Shown here piece after piece: positions 7,334-13,992 of a DNA stretch of 58,812 bases. The position numbers and the translations under genes are program-made. The notes under the pieces are model-generated. The model worked only from the letters and a program-made list of their open reading frames with translations. It searched no databases and had not been told where the DNA came from. This stretch comes from JBAYHA01 sp041666425 (lineage in GTDB: Bacteria; Patescibacteriota; Patescibacteriia; UBA11705; JABHMO01): contig JBAYHA010000001.1 in the NCBI GenBank assembly GCA_041666425.1, positions 1-58,812 of the forward strand, written 5' to 3'. Position 1 is the first letter of the stretch. Every line of letters begins with the position of its first letter.

Positions 7334-7983
7334 TCATTTTTTACCAATTCATCTAAATTTAAAGCATTTTCCAGTATAAACTCCCCTACTCTGGTTCTTA
7401 CCAAATCAGCCATATAACCACCGACACCAAGTTCCGCACCAATATCTTTGGATAATGAACGGATATAAACACCTGGCCCGCAAACAACTTTTATTTGCAA
7501 AAATGGCCACGAATATTTTTCAATTTTAATTTCCTTTATAAAAACATCCCGCGGTTTCATTTCCACAGCTTTATTTTTTCTGGCCAAATCATAAGATTTT
7601 TGACCATTAATTTTGATAGCAGAAAAAATCGGGGGAATTTGCTGAATATTACCAATAAATTTTTGGCAAACTGATTCTATTTCTTCCAACATCGGAATAT
7701 TTCGAGAAAATTTTATTTCCGTCTTTTCACCTTCTTCATCATCAGTTGCACTGGTAAAACCAAATTTAACAGTAGCCAAATACTCTTTTTCTTTTTTTAC
7801 AAAGTCATTTATTTTTTTGGTATTCTCTCGCCCAACGGCGACAACCAAAACCCCACTCGCGAGAGGATCGAGCGTGCCGGCATGACCGATTCTTTTTTCG
7901 CCGGTCAGTTTTCTAATTTGGTGAATAATGGCAAAAGAAGATGGGCCTTTTGGTTTGTTGACGGCAAAGATACCGTTTAACAT
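7330..7983 (-). CDS. truB: tRNA pseudouridine synthase TruB
   Basis: Converts U55 of the T-loop of tRNAs to pseudouridine. The 217-residue protein has the family landmarks: N-terminal NKPKG (9-13), the catalytic aspartate in HAGTLDPLASGVL (about 34-46), the conserved tyrosine region AIKINGQKSYDLAR and the C-terminal GVYIRSLSKDIG. It is at the short end of the family and lacks the C-terminal PUA-like extension. Its end overlaps the -35 box of the gene downstream. Upstream lies a palindromic repeat and then the 5-methyluridine methyltransferase gene in the same direction, so two RNA modification enzymes are neighbours. Confidence 0.93.
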   Translation of the reverse strand: MLNGIFAVNKPKGPSSFAIIHQIRKLTGEKRIGHAGTLDPLASGVLVVAVGRENTKKINDFVKKEKEYLATVKFGFTSATDDEEGEKTEIKFSRNIPMLEEIESVCQKFIGNIQQIPPIFSAIKINGQKSYDLARKNKAVEMKPRDVFIKEIKIEKYSWPFLQIKVVCGPGVYIRSLSKDIGAELGVGGYMADLVRTRVGEFILENALNLDELVKND

Positions 7984-7997
7984 ATTTTGTAAAACGG

Positions 7998-8104
7998 TTT
8001 TGTCATCCCGATTGAACGAAGTGAATAGAGGGATCTCAAAACCGTTTTTTCAATTGATGATTTTGAGATTTCTCCATTCGCGTTGCTCAGTCGAAATGAC
8101 AAAA
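7998..8104. repeat. Dispersed palindromic element (TTTTGTCAT...ATGACAAAA family)
   Basis: Outer arms TTTTGTCATCCCGA / TCGAAATGACAAAA and inner arms GGGATCTCAAAA / TTTTGAGATTTCTCC form one long imperfect palindrome between truB and the methyltransferase gene. Related copies or halves occur at 22695, 26052, 39361 and 58637. Confidence 0.75.
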
Positions 8105-8118
8105 TCATATATCATTAT

Positions 8119-9369
8119 TTAATTTAATTTTTGCAAAACCAACAATGATTCAATATGCGGAGTGTGCGGAAAAAAATTATAAAGTTTGGCAAATTTTATT
8201 TCGTATTTTTCTTTTAATAAATTGAAATCCCGAGCCTGAGTTGATTGATCACAAGAAAGATAAATGATTTTTGGTGGTAATTCTTTTAAAATCTTATCCA
8301 CAATTTCTTTGTCCAACCCTTGCCGTGGCGGATCAACAATCAAAACTTTTTTGCCATCAATTTTATTTTTGGCCGATTCAGCGGTTGATTTTTCCATCTT
8401 GCAATTATCCAAACTGTTTTTTTCAATATTTTCTCTGGCAAAATCAACGGCCTCGGAATTTATCTCCACTAATTCAGCGGATTTAAATTTATCAGCCAAA
8501 GATAAAGCAATGGCGCCAACTCCGGAATAAAAATCAACAACCACATCTTTGGTTGTCAAAAATTCGGCAATATCATTCAAGACTTTTTGAAAAATCGGAA
8601 CATTTATTTGGAAAAATGAATTTACCCCGAATTTTAAAATGGTATTATTCAAATCTTCAGTCAACGCATTTACACCCACATTAAAAATCTTTTTTGTTTC
8701 AAATTCATCATCCTGATAAAAAATTACACCGCTGACACATTTTGGTAATTTAAATTTTTCCAATCCTGTTTTTTCACGAACAAAAACGGCCACCAACACT
8801 TGTCCCTCGGAGTTTCCACGAAAAATTATTTTTTTGAAAATATTTTTTGGAATCTTGGTTTTGTTCAAAACATCAAGAAACAAATCGGCTGCCTTGTTGA
8901 TCTCCAAACTGGCCAAAGCGCAACTATACACTTTTGTTAAATCATTCGTACCGGGAGCAAAAATCGCATAACTCAATTTTTCTTCATCAACGATAAAATT
9001 AAATTCAATTTTATTTCGATAGTTATATTCTTTGGCATCAGTCTCAATTTGCAATTCCGGCAAATCAATTTTGGCAAAACGTTGAAATGTTTCAAAAACG
9101 ATTTGGCATTTTATTTTATTTTCTTCCGAGAAATCTAAAATTTGCCAAGGACTACAACTGCGGTAATGATCCTCTCTTGGCTCCACGCGAAATTTACTTG
9201 GTTTTAAAACTTTCACCACTTTGGCTTCGGCAAAACTTTTGCCCTCCTTGGTAATCGTTACGTCAACTGATTCACCAGGCAAAGCGCCTTCGACAAAATA
9301 GACCTTACCTTGTTCTCGTGCCAAAGCTTTTCCACCGAAAACCAATTTTTCAATTTTTAATTTTTGCAT
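8119..9369 (-). CDS. RlmD/TrmA-family (uracil-5-)-methyltransferase
   Basis: SAM-dependent RNA m5U methyltransferase of the RumA/TrmA family, 416 residues. A TRAM domain occupies the first 55 residues (KIEKLVFGGKALAREQGKVYF). The SAM-binding fold carries VVVDFYSGVGAIAL. The nucleophile cysteine is in IYLSCDQSTQARD, and the general-base region HTPHIES closes the domain. The four-cysteine iron-sulfur site typical of RlmD is not evident: only one N-terminal cysteine stands out (HYRSCSPWQ). The target could be 23S rRNA or tRNA U54 and is left open. The start at 9369 (MQKLKIEK) is chosen over an ATG two codons upstream. The upstream spacer carries TATAAAGTT repeats. Confidence 0.88.
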   Translation of the reverse strand: MQKLKIEKLVFGGKALAREQGKVYFVEGALPGESVDVTITKEGKSFAEAKVVKVLKPSKFRVEPREDHYRSCSPWQILDFSEENKIKCQIVFETFQRFAKIDLPELQIETDAKEYNYRNKIEFNFIVDEEKLSYAIFAPGTNDLTKVYSCALASLEINKAADLFLDVLNKTKIPKNIFKKIIFRGNSEGQVLVAVFVREKTGLEKFKLPKCVSGVIFYQDDEFETKKIFNVGVNALTEDLNNTILKFGVNSFFQINVPIFQKVLNDIAEFLTTKDVVVDFYSGVGAIALSLADKFKSAELVEINSEAVDFARENIEKNSLDNCKMEKSTAESAKNKIDGKKVLIVDPPRQGLDKEIVDKILKELPPKIIYLSCDQSTQARDFNLLKEKYEIKFAKLYNFFPHTPHIESLLVLQKLN

Positions 9370-9372
9370 ATA

Positions 9373-9424
9373 CACGAGTTTATAAAGTTCATAAAGTTTA
9401 GAAAGTTCATAAAGTATAAATCTT
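9373..9424. repeat. TATAAAGTT-type short tandem repeat
   Basis: Irregular copies of TTTATAAAGTTCATAAAG directly upstream of the methyltransferase gene. The same motif family recurs at 30345-30440, 39269-39316, 39421-39456, 54011-54060 and 57848-57905. Confidence 0.65.
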
Positions 9425-9485
9425 TAACTTTGAAAAATTTACGACCGCTATTGTTAAATAATGAAACAATTAAATACCTTTCCTA

Positions 9486-9501
9486 ACCGACTTTAGTCGG
9501 T
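9486..9501. repeat. Small perfect hairpin with TTTA loop
   Basis: ACCGAC / GTCGGT with loop TTTA. The loop sequence equals that of the IS200-type hairpin at 58697-58720 read on the minus strand, so this may be a leftover of a related element. Confidence 0.5.
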
Positions 9502-9535
9502 GTATAAAAGATTTATAAAAAACACTAATAATCAT

Positions 9536-9613
9536 GACGACGACTAAAGGCCTGCACCGAGCAGAGTCGCCGTGCTTCGCCATAGCGGCTACGCGACGGC
9601 AAGAAGTGTCGTC
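9536..9613. repeat. GC-rich nested inverted repeat
   Basis: GACGAC (9536-9541) pairs with GTCGTC (9608-9613), and the interior again holds GCCGT / ACGGC and GCC / GGC arms. The block is far more GC-rich than its AT-rich surroundings and fills the spacer before the glycosylase gene. No open frame or promoter is evident; it looks like a miniature palindromic repeat. Confidence 0.55.
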
Positions 9614-9625
9614 TAAGAAAATAGA

Positions 9626-10243
9626 CTATTTTTTAAAAAAACACACAATCCCCGCATGAACTTTTTGATAAATACGATAATCAATCGGTAAATTATTCAT
9701 AAACAGTTTTTGCAAACTGTCGTAATCTTTTTTATTAATAATTTTGAACTTTTGACAAAACCGTCGGGTGTATTCATCAATAACAAAAATCGGTTTGTCC
9801 AGGGCATAGTTCAAAATACTGTCAGCCGTTTCTTTACCAATACCCTTAACCGACAAAAGCGCTCGGCGAAGCTCCGGTAAATCCAGTTGTTTCAGTTTGT
9901 TAAGACTGCCCTTAGTTTTAACAAATTTAGCTAAATTTTGCAAGTATTGGCTTTTGGAGCGAAAAAAACCGGCCGGTTTGATAATTTCCTGCAATAGGCT
10001 GTTATCTCCGGCCGGCAAATTAAGATATTTATTCAAAGTTAACATTTTGGCTTTTCTTAACTTTTGAATAGCCAACTCCACGTTTCGCCAAGAAGTATTC
10101 TGCGCCAAAATCGCGCCAATCATTATTTCTTGTCGATCTTGAGCAGTTTTGTTTTTTTTGCACCAAAATTTCCACTGAACTTGCGCCGGCAATTTCATTT
10201 TTTCCAATTCGGCAAGTGCTTTGATTATTTTCTCATTTTTCAT
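9626..10243 (-). CDS. EndoIII-related HhH-GPD DNA glycosylase (COG2231/MagIII-like)
   Basis: Base-excision repair glycosylase of the endonuclease III superfamily, 205 residues. The helix-hairpin-helix reads VKGIGKETADSIL (about residues 131-143) and the catalytic aspartate is in FVIDEYTRRF (about 151-160). The lysine that makes EndoIII a bifunctional lyase is replaced by Glu (GKETA instead of GRKTA), and the C-terminal four-cysteine iron-sulfur cluster is absent. Both traits match the COG2231 branch that includes Helicobacter MagIII, a 3-methyladenine glycosylase, so a monofunctional alkyl-base glycosylase is inferred. The start at 10243 (MKNEKIIKAL) is preferred over a longer frame with an unlikely N-terminus. 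Confidence 0.85.
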   Translation of the reverse strand: MKNEKIIKALAELEKMKLPAQVQWKFWCKKNKTAQDRQEIMIGAILAQNTSWRNVELAIQKLRKAKMLTLNKYLNLPAGDNSLLQEIIKPAGFFRSKSQYLQNLAKFVKTKGSLNKLKQLDLPELRRALLSVKGIGKETADSILNYALDKPIFVIDEYTRRFCQKFKIINKKDYDSLQKLFMNNLPIDYRIYQKVHAGIVCFFKK

Positions 10244-10276
10244 AAAAACGCAGATCCATGTTGAAAGCACCATCCG

Positions 10277-11068
10277 CTAAAGCTCTTTTTGTTTGCGCTT
10301 TGTTTCTATATATCTGCGCAAGGCCGATTCCCACGCCAATTCAAAAATGGTTTTCATAGTCTTGGCAATTTCCACATCCTTGATCAAAACGGCCGACAAA
10401 TCTTTGCCCAAAGAAGAAATACGAAAAGTATCACCATAAATGGCCAAGTCGCAAGTAATCGGAAAATCTTTGTCAATCAAATTAACGCGCATACCGTCAG
10501 GAGAACTTTGTTTTTCTCCTTTTTCATAAGAATAAATAACTTTTGTTTGGACTTTTTTTTGCAAACGAATTTCCTTGAATTTTTTTCTTTCTTCTTCAGT
10601 AAAAAGATTGCTCAAACGATCTTGAGAATAAACCATACGCAACGGTTCGCTCTCTGCTTTTGCAGAATCGGCCATAAATTCTTCCATACAATTAAGCAAT
10701 CCTTGTCGTCCGTCAAAAAATCTTATCACCGGTTTGTCGACTTTTTTGTTTTGGATCATGCGCAGTTGCGGTAAAAGTCTTTTGAAGTTCTTTTCTTTTT
10801 CTTCCAAATCTTTTTTCTTTATTTCAAAAACAGAATCAAGTTGATCAGGACTGGTGGCCACAAAAAAAGCTTTTTTGCCATGTTCATAAGAACTAACCAG
10901 ACCTTTTTCTTTTAACGCTTCAAGAATTATGTAAGTGGTGGCGCGATTAACCCCTGATTCTTTGGCAATATTTTGTACCGAGGCTTGCCCCAATTCCAGA
11001 GATGACAAATAGACACGCGCTTCTTTGTCAGTCAAACCAATTTTTTGCAATTCATTCGCTAATTGCAT
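10277..11068 (-). CDS. TrmB-family helix-turn-helix transcriptional regulator
   Basis: A 263-residue regulator. The N-terminal TrmB winged helix (residues 1-75) shows ELQKIGLTDKEARVYLSSLE and the recognition helix region SGVNRATTYIILEALKEKG. A coiled-coil linker (about 80-105) and a C-terminal effector domain follow. TrmB proteins in archaea sense sugars; in this group the ligand is unknown. The gene has its own promoter, and a perfect 8+8 inverted repeat covers the predicted transcription start, which points to autoregulation. It ends 33 nt before the glycosylase gene and may be co-transcribed with it. Confidence 0.85.
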   Translation of the reverse strand: MQLANELQKIGLTDKEARVYLSSLELGQASVQNIAKESGVNRATTYIILEALKEKGLVSSYEHGKKAFFVATSPDQLDSVFEIKKKDLEEKEKNFKRLLPQLRMIQNKKVDKPVIRFFDGRQGLLNCMEEFMADSAKAESEPLRMVYSQDRLSNLFTEEERKKFKEIRLQKKVQTKVIYSYEKGEKQSSPDGMRVNLIDKDFPITCDLAIYGDTFRISSLGKDLSAVLIKDVEIAKTMKTIFELAWESALRRYIETKRKQKEL

Positions 11069-11071
11069 AGT

Positions 11072-11099
11072 GTTGTTATTAATTTATAACAACATTATA
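11072..11099 (-). promoter_or_regulatory. Operator-like palindrome plus -10 box of the TrmB gene
   Basis: GTTGTTAT (11072-11079) / ATAACAAC (11086-11093) is a perfect inverted repeat with a 6-nt spacer, directly beside TATAAT on the minus strand (11094-11099). A TTGCGT at the right distance could be a weak -35. The palindrome covers the start site, as expected for an autorepressor operator. Confidence 0.65.
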
Positions 11100-11142
11100 C
11101 GATTTTTCACCTTTTCACGCAACAATACTATTAACAAAAAAA

Positions 11143-11160
11143 GCACCTTAATTAAGGTGC
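11143..11160 (-). terminator. Terminator of the short minus-strand transcript
   Basis: Perfect 18-base palindrome GCACCTTAA / TTAAGGTGC followed on the minus strand by seven T. Confidence 0.8.
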
Positions 11161-11234
11161 CCCAACTATTATTTTATGAACGCTTTTACTAATCTTCCAT
11201 TTTTAAAAAAAGCAATGAACCCCCAATCACGTTT

Positions 11235-11273
11235 TCATTTACTCCTCCTTTTGCCAAAAAAATCATCACCCAT
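11235..11273 (-). CDS. Micro-ORF, 12 aa, with strong ribosome site
   Basis: AAGGAGG lies 8 nt before ATG. The peptide MGDDFFGKRRSK ends in TGA, which overlaps the ATG of a three-codon frame that has its own AGGAGG. Whether it is translated is unknown; it is listed because its signals are much stronger than those of most long genes here. Confidence 0.35.
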   Translation of the reverse strand: MGDDFFGKRRSK

Positions 11274-11410
11274 GCGCTTTTCCTCCTTGTCAAAGGGACA
11301 ACTTGTTTTGTCATCTCAATGATCGACTTTTGATTTTACTCTCCACCCGCCCGCAGAGAAAACAACCGTTCAGTTGTCCATGATTACCTCCACCGTTAAG
11401 TTGACAAAAA

Positions 11411-11439
11411 ATATTATCACAAAAATTTACTCCCGTCAA
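11411..11439 (-). promoter_or_regulatory. Promoter of the short minus-strand transcript
   Basis: TTGACG (11434-11439) and TAATAT (11411-11416) on the minus strand with a 17-nt spacer. Confidence 0.6.
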
Positions 11440-11574
11440 CAATAATAAGTTTTTCATATAAATTCAAGAAAATTAAACACAAAACGCCAAGACATTTCGA
11501 CAAAGAAAGAGCACCATTTTTTATTTAAAATTAGATAAAATCAAACAACAAAAACCATTTTTTGTCATACGCTA
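11440..11574. other. AT-rich spacer, nothing recognised
   Basis: This stretch separates two divergent short transcripts. I see no frame, hairpin or repeat of note in it. Confidence 0.6.
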
Positions 11575-11603
11575 TTGACAAAATTTTATAAACGAGCTAT
11601 ACT
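11575..11603 (+). promoter_or_regulatory. Consensus promoter of a short plus-strand transcript
   Basis: TTGACA (11575-11580) and TATACT (11598-11603) with a 17-nt spacer, among the best promoter matches in the window. Confidence 0.8.
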
Positions 11604-11609
11604 GTTATG

Positions 11610-11826
11610 TTAGCTTTCAAAAACAATATTTTCGATGGAAAGCCGAAGTCTAGACTTCCTACAAATTTCTTATGTCTTTTGGAGGAAAAACTGAGCCTTC
11701 GTGTCGAAAATAATCGCACCGCTTCTTGGGCTCGTCAAAACAGTGCCAAAAAGCAGTGAGAGAAACATTAAAATCATTGATTTGATTATAAACAAAAATC
11801 CGCTTCCTATGCTTAGCGGTTTTTTG
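11610..11826 (+). ncRNA. Predicted ~215-nt transcript, small RNA or leader mRNA
   Basis: It begins at the consensus promoter and ends at a stem CCGCT (11800-11804) / AGCGG (11815-11819) plus T-run. Near the 5' end GCTTTC / GAAAGC arms and the perfect palindrome GAAGTCTAGACTTC suggest structure. Inside, GGAGG sits 5 nt before a CTG that opens a 22-residue frame. The length fits a 6S-like RNA, but I see no characteristic 6S bulge and do not assign it. Confidence 0.5.
11691..11759 (+). CDS. Possible 22-aa peptide with CTG start
   Basis: GGAGG at 11681-11685 is ideally spaced from CTG at 11691, followed by 21 further sense codons and TGA. The peptide is basic and polar (ends NSAKKQ). A non-ATG start is unusual, so the alternatives are a decayed start codon or chance. 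Only the ribosome site and the promoter/terminator frame around it support the call. Confidence 0.3.
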   Translation: MSLRVENNRTASWARQNSAKKQ

Positions 11827-11904
11827 TTTGTTTTTCCCAAACAAAAAAACTGCCTAATTGCAGTCTTTATAAATTAATAAAAAGCCATTTGTCGTTAAAA
11901 AATA

Positions 11905-11941
11905 TAGCTGGCGCGCCAGCCGAAGCCTTGGCGTAGGCTGG
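11905..11941. repeat. Palindromic element abutting the tRNA-Thr 3' end
   Basis: The perfect palindrome GCTGGCGCGCCAGC overlaps a second pair of arms, CCAGCC / GGCTGG. The right arm runs into the CCA-encoding end of tRNA-Thr. A related element (CCAG...GAAGCTTC...GGCTGG) occurs near 30390. Confidence 0.6.
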
Positions 11942-12014
11942 AGCCGTTGATCGGAATTGAACCGATGACCTTTTCCTTACCATGGAAATGCTCTACCAAC
12001 TGAGCTACAACGGC
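11939..12014 (-). tRNA. tRNA-Thr(GGU)
   Basis: A 76-nt cloverleaf with acceptor GCCGTTG / CAACGGC, D-arm GCTC / GAGC, anticodon stem TTTCC / GGAAA with loop ATGGTAA (anticodon GGT), T-arm ATCGG / CCGAT around TTCAATT, discriminator T and an encoded CCA. It reads threonine codons ACC and ACU. A partial second copy follows upstream of its 5' end. Confidence 0.95.
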
Positions 12015-12042
12015 AAAATAATTTCTATAATTTTCTTTTATA

Positions 12043-12096
12043 ATGGAAATGCTCACCAACTGTCCCAAAGGGATCACTTCGTGAAGCTACAACGGC
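12043..12096 (-). pseudogene. Broken tRNA-Thr 5'-half copy with a 22-nt repeat insert
   Basis: Read on the minus strand it repeats the first ~30 bases of the intact tRNA-Thr gene (acceptor strand GCCGTTG, D-arm, part of the anticodon stem TTTCCAT) together with the AT-rich flank. At 12063-12084 the D-arm is split by a 22-nt insert of the AAGGGATCACTTCGTGA repeat family. There is no 3' half, so it cannot be a functional tRNA. Confidence 0.75.
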
Positions 12097-12108
12097 AAAA
12101 TAACCTAA

Positions 12109-12172
12109 TTCTGAATTCTCCCAAAGGGATCACTTGCCCCTTTGGGGCTTCGTGATAAATTCTGAATTTTGG
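12109..12172. repeat. GATCACTTCGTGAT-type repeat flanked by AATTCTGAATT
   Basis: The core CCCAAAGGGATCACTT...CTTCGTGAT with an inner CCCAAAGGGG-type inverted pair is bracketed on both sides by AATTCTGAATT. Related cores lie at 12063, 39279 and 54021. Confidence 0.6.
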
Positions 12173-12182
12173 AACAATATAT

Positions 12183-13034
12183 TTATAATTCTTTTAGCTT
12201 TTCGTAAAACTCCTGAATCTTTTGGTTTTCCGGATTGACCGATTCCAGTTTTTTGATAAAATCAAGCGCCCTGGACTTTTGCTTCAAGATTATACACGAT
12301 TCTATAAATTTATCAAGGTATTTGGGATTATTTTCATCAACCGACAAAGCCTTGACCAAAAACTCATTGGCGATAAATTCTTGATCCAATTCGTGAAAAA
12401 TTTCCGCCAAAGAAAAATAGGCCTTGCCTAAAACCACTCCATTTTGGTATAAGAACAGTTCCTGACCATTTTCTACGGCCGTAACTTTTTTGCCGGATTT
12501 TTCCAAAAGTTTAATCACGCAAAGCGCGGTTTCTTTGGCCTGTTTGAACTCTTTTTGCGCAATATAAAGATCGGTCAAACCTTCATAAGCGGAAACATTC
12601 TTGGCATCCAAACTGATTACTTCGATAAACGTCTTCTCCGCTTCTCCGAAATTTTCTTCCTTTAAATTTTTCATTCCCGTCGTCAACAAAAGATTAATCT
12701 GGCCGCATACTTCCTTTGGCAATAAATGATTTTTCTTTTGTGACTCTTGCTGATATTTTTTTTCTAATTCAAAAACCTTTTTTGGCAGTTTTTTAAAAAC
12801 CCCAAAAAGTCCACCGGTAATAATCGCGGATTTGTTTTTTAGAATTTTTGATTTTTCAGTTGCGCTCCTTTTTAGTCTTTCAAAAAGCAACCGATCACGC
12901 AAACGATCCGCTTGCGCTTCCGGAACGGTCGCCACATCCAAAATTCTAATCTTTGGCAGTTTGCGCCAAAAAATATAACCGATTCCGCCGGCGCAAATTA
13001 TTATTATAAAAATTAAAATTATATTTAAAAACAT
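12183..13034 (-). CDS. Membrane-anchored TPR protein
   Basis: A 283-residue protein. A transmembrane helix at residues 3-23 is followed by a basic cytoplasmic linker and, from about residue 112, at least three tetratricopeptide repeats (GMKNLKEENFGEAEKTFIEV, AYEGLTDLYIAQKEFKQAKE, AYFSLAEIFHELDQEFIANE). TPRs mediate protein contacts; no enzyme motif is present. It follows the aldolase gene by 3 nt and is the last gene of the M16-tpiA-aldolase operon. Such anchored TPR proteins are common in Patescibacteria, where their partners are unknown. Confidence 0.8.
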   Translation of the reverse strand: MFLNIILIFIIIICAGGIGYIFWRKLPKIRILDVATVPEAQADRLRDRLLFERLKRSATEKSKILKNKSAIITGGLFGVFKKLPKKVFELEKKYQQESQKKNHLLPKEVCGQINLLLTTGMKNLKEENFGEAEKTFIEVISLDAKNVSAYEGLTDLYIAQKEFKQAKETALCVIKLLEKSGKKVTAVENGQELFLYQNGVVLGKAYFSLAEIFHELDQEFIANEFLVKALSVDENNPKYLDKFIESCIILKQKSRALDFIKKLESVNPENQKIQEFYEKLKEL

Positions 13035-13037
13035 AGT

Positions 13038-13904
13038 TTATAATTTAAACGAGCCACTGCCAAAATTACGAATTTTTCGCTCTACGGTCTTTTGCATTTG
13101 ACGCGTGGCCGGCGCGAGAATTTCTCGTGGGTCAAAAATATTTTTATTCTTGGCCCAAAAAGCTTTTTCGGCCAAAGCAAAAGAATAACGCAATTCACTG
13201 TCAATATTGATAATTCTAATTCCGTAGTAAATCGCCTTTTTGATGGAAATGAATTTGAAACCGGAAGCTCCATGCAAAACCAATGGAACTTTTACCTGTT
13301 TTTTTATTTCTTTTAATCTCGCGAAATCTAATTTTAAAATTTTATGCTCAGTTAATTTTTCTACACCATGATAGTTGCCAATAGCCACCGCCAAAGTGTC
13401 CACTCCTGTTGCGAAAACAAAATCGACGGCTTCTTGCGGTTCAGTCAAAAAAGCTTCCGAATCCTCACTCTTTAACCAATCTTCAGAACCTTCCAACCGC
13501 CCTAACTCTCCTTGGACAAAAACCTCTTTGGCATGCGCATAATTAACCACCTTTTTGGTCAAAGCAATATTTTGCTCAAAGGGCAAAGTCGAACCGTCAA
13601 TCATCACCGAGGAATATCCCGCATTGATACAATCCCGCGCCAATTCAAAATCATGCCCATGATCCAGATGCAAAGCAACCGGAATTTTGACATTATCAGC
13701 AGACACCCGAATCAAAGAACTCAATTCCTTTAATCCGGCATATTTAATGGCGCTGGGCGAAGTTTGGATAATTACCGGTGATTTCATTTTTTCCGCTCCG
13801 CGCAAAACCGCCTGCAAAATCTCCAAATTATTAACATTAAAAGCACCAATCGCACAATGTCGCCGGTTAGCGTAATCAAGAAGTTTTTTTATATGTACTA
13901 ACAT
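13038..13904 (-). CDS. Class II fructose-bisphosphate aldolase family protein
   Basis: Zinc-dependent aldolase of the FbaA/GatY/KbaY family, 288 residues. It cleaves fructose-1,6-bisphosphate (or a related ketose) to triose phosphates. Visible features are AIGAFNVNN at 18-26, the metal site VALHLDHGHDF near residues 76-86, the second zinc-ligand region VQGELGRLEG near 131, GNYHGVEK with its histidine, and VLHGASG near 211. The start at 13904 (MLVHIKKLLDYANRR) is chosen because it matches the family N-terminus; a longer frame starting at 13955 is unlikely. It stands directly after tpiA, which uses its product, and before the TPR gene. Confidence 0.9.
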   Translation of the reverse strand: MLVHIKKLLDYANRRHCAIGAFNVNNLEILQAVLRGAEKMKSPVIIQTSPSAIKYAGLKELSSLIRVSADNVKIPVALHLDHGHDFELARDCINAGYSSVMIDGSTLPFEQNIALTKKVVNYAHAKEVFVQGELGRLEGSEDWLKSEDSEAFLTEPQEAVDFVFATGVDTLAVAIGNYHGVEKLTEHKILKLDFARLKEIKKQVKVPLVLHGASGFKFISIKKAIYYGIRIINIDSELRYSFALAEKAFWAKNKNIFDPREILAPATRQMQKTVERKIRNFGSGSFKL

Positions 13905-13992
13905 ATAAAGGTTATAACTGGTAAGTGATAAGGATAAACAGAATAAGTAAAACAAGTAGAATAAATATAAAAACCATAAAACCTAACAAAAT

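Larger units (their letters stand above)
11139..11404 (-). ncRNA. Predicted short transcript with micro-ORFs
   Basis: A minus-strand transcript is bounded by a consensus-like promoter (11411-11439) and the terminator at 11143-11160. It holds no ordinary gene. Three ATGs follow strong Shine-Dalgarno sites and open tiny frames: MDN (near 11373), a 12-residue peptide (11235-11273) and MKT, whose ATG overlaps the previous stop as ATGA. A 41-residue frame (11189-11314, starting MTKQVVPLTRRK) in another register has no good ribosome site. It may be a leader-peptide-like or small-RNA locus. Confidence 0.45.

Noticed and set aside
11895..12077. A 60-codon minus-strand frame across the tRNA-Thr region
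   Set aside because: It is the translation of the tRNA gene and its broken copy; the RNA assignment explains the sequence.
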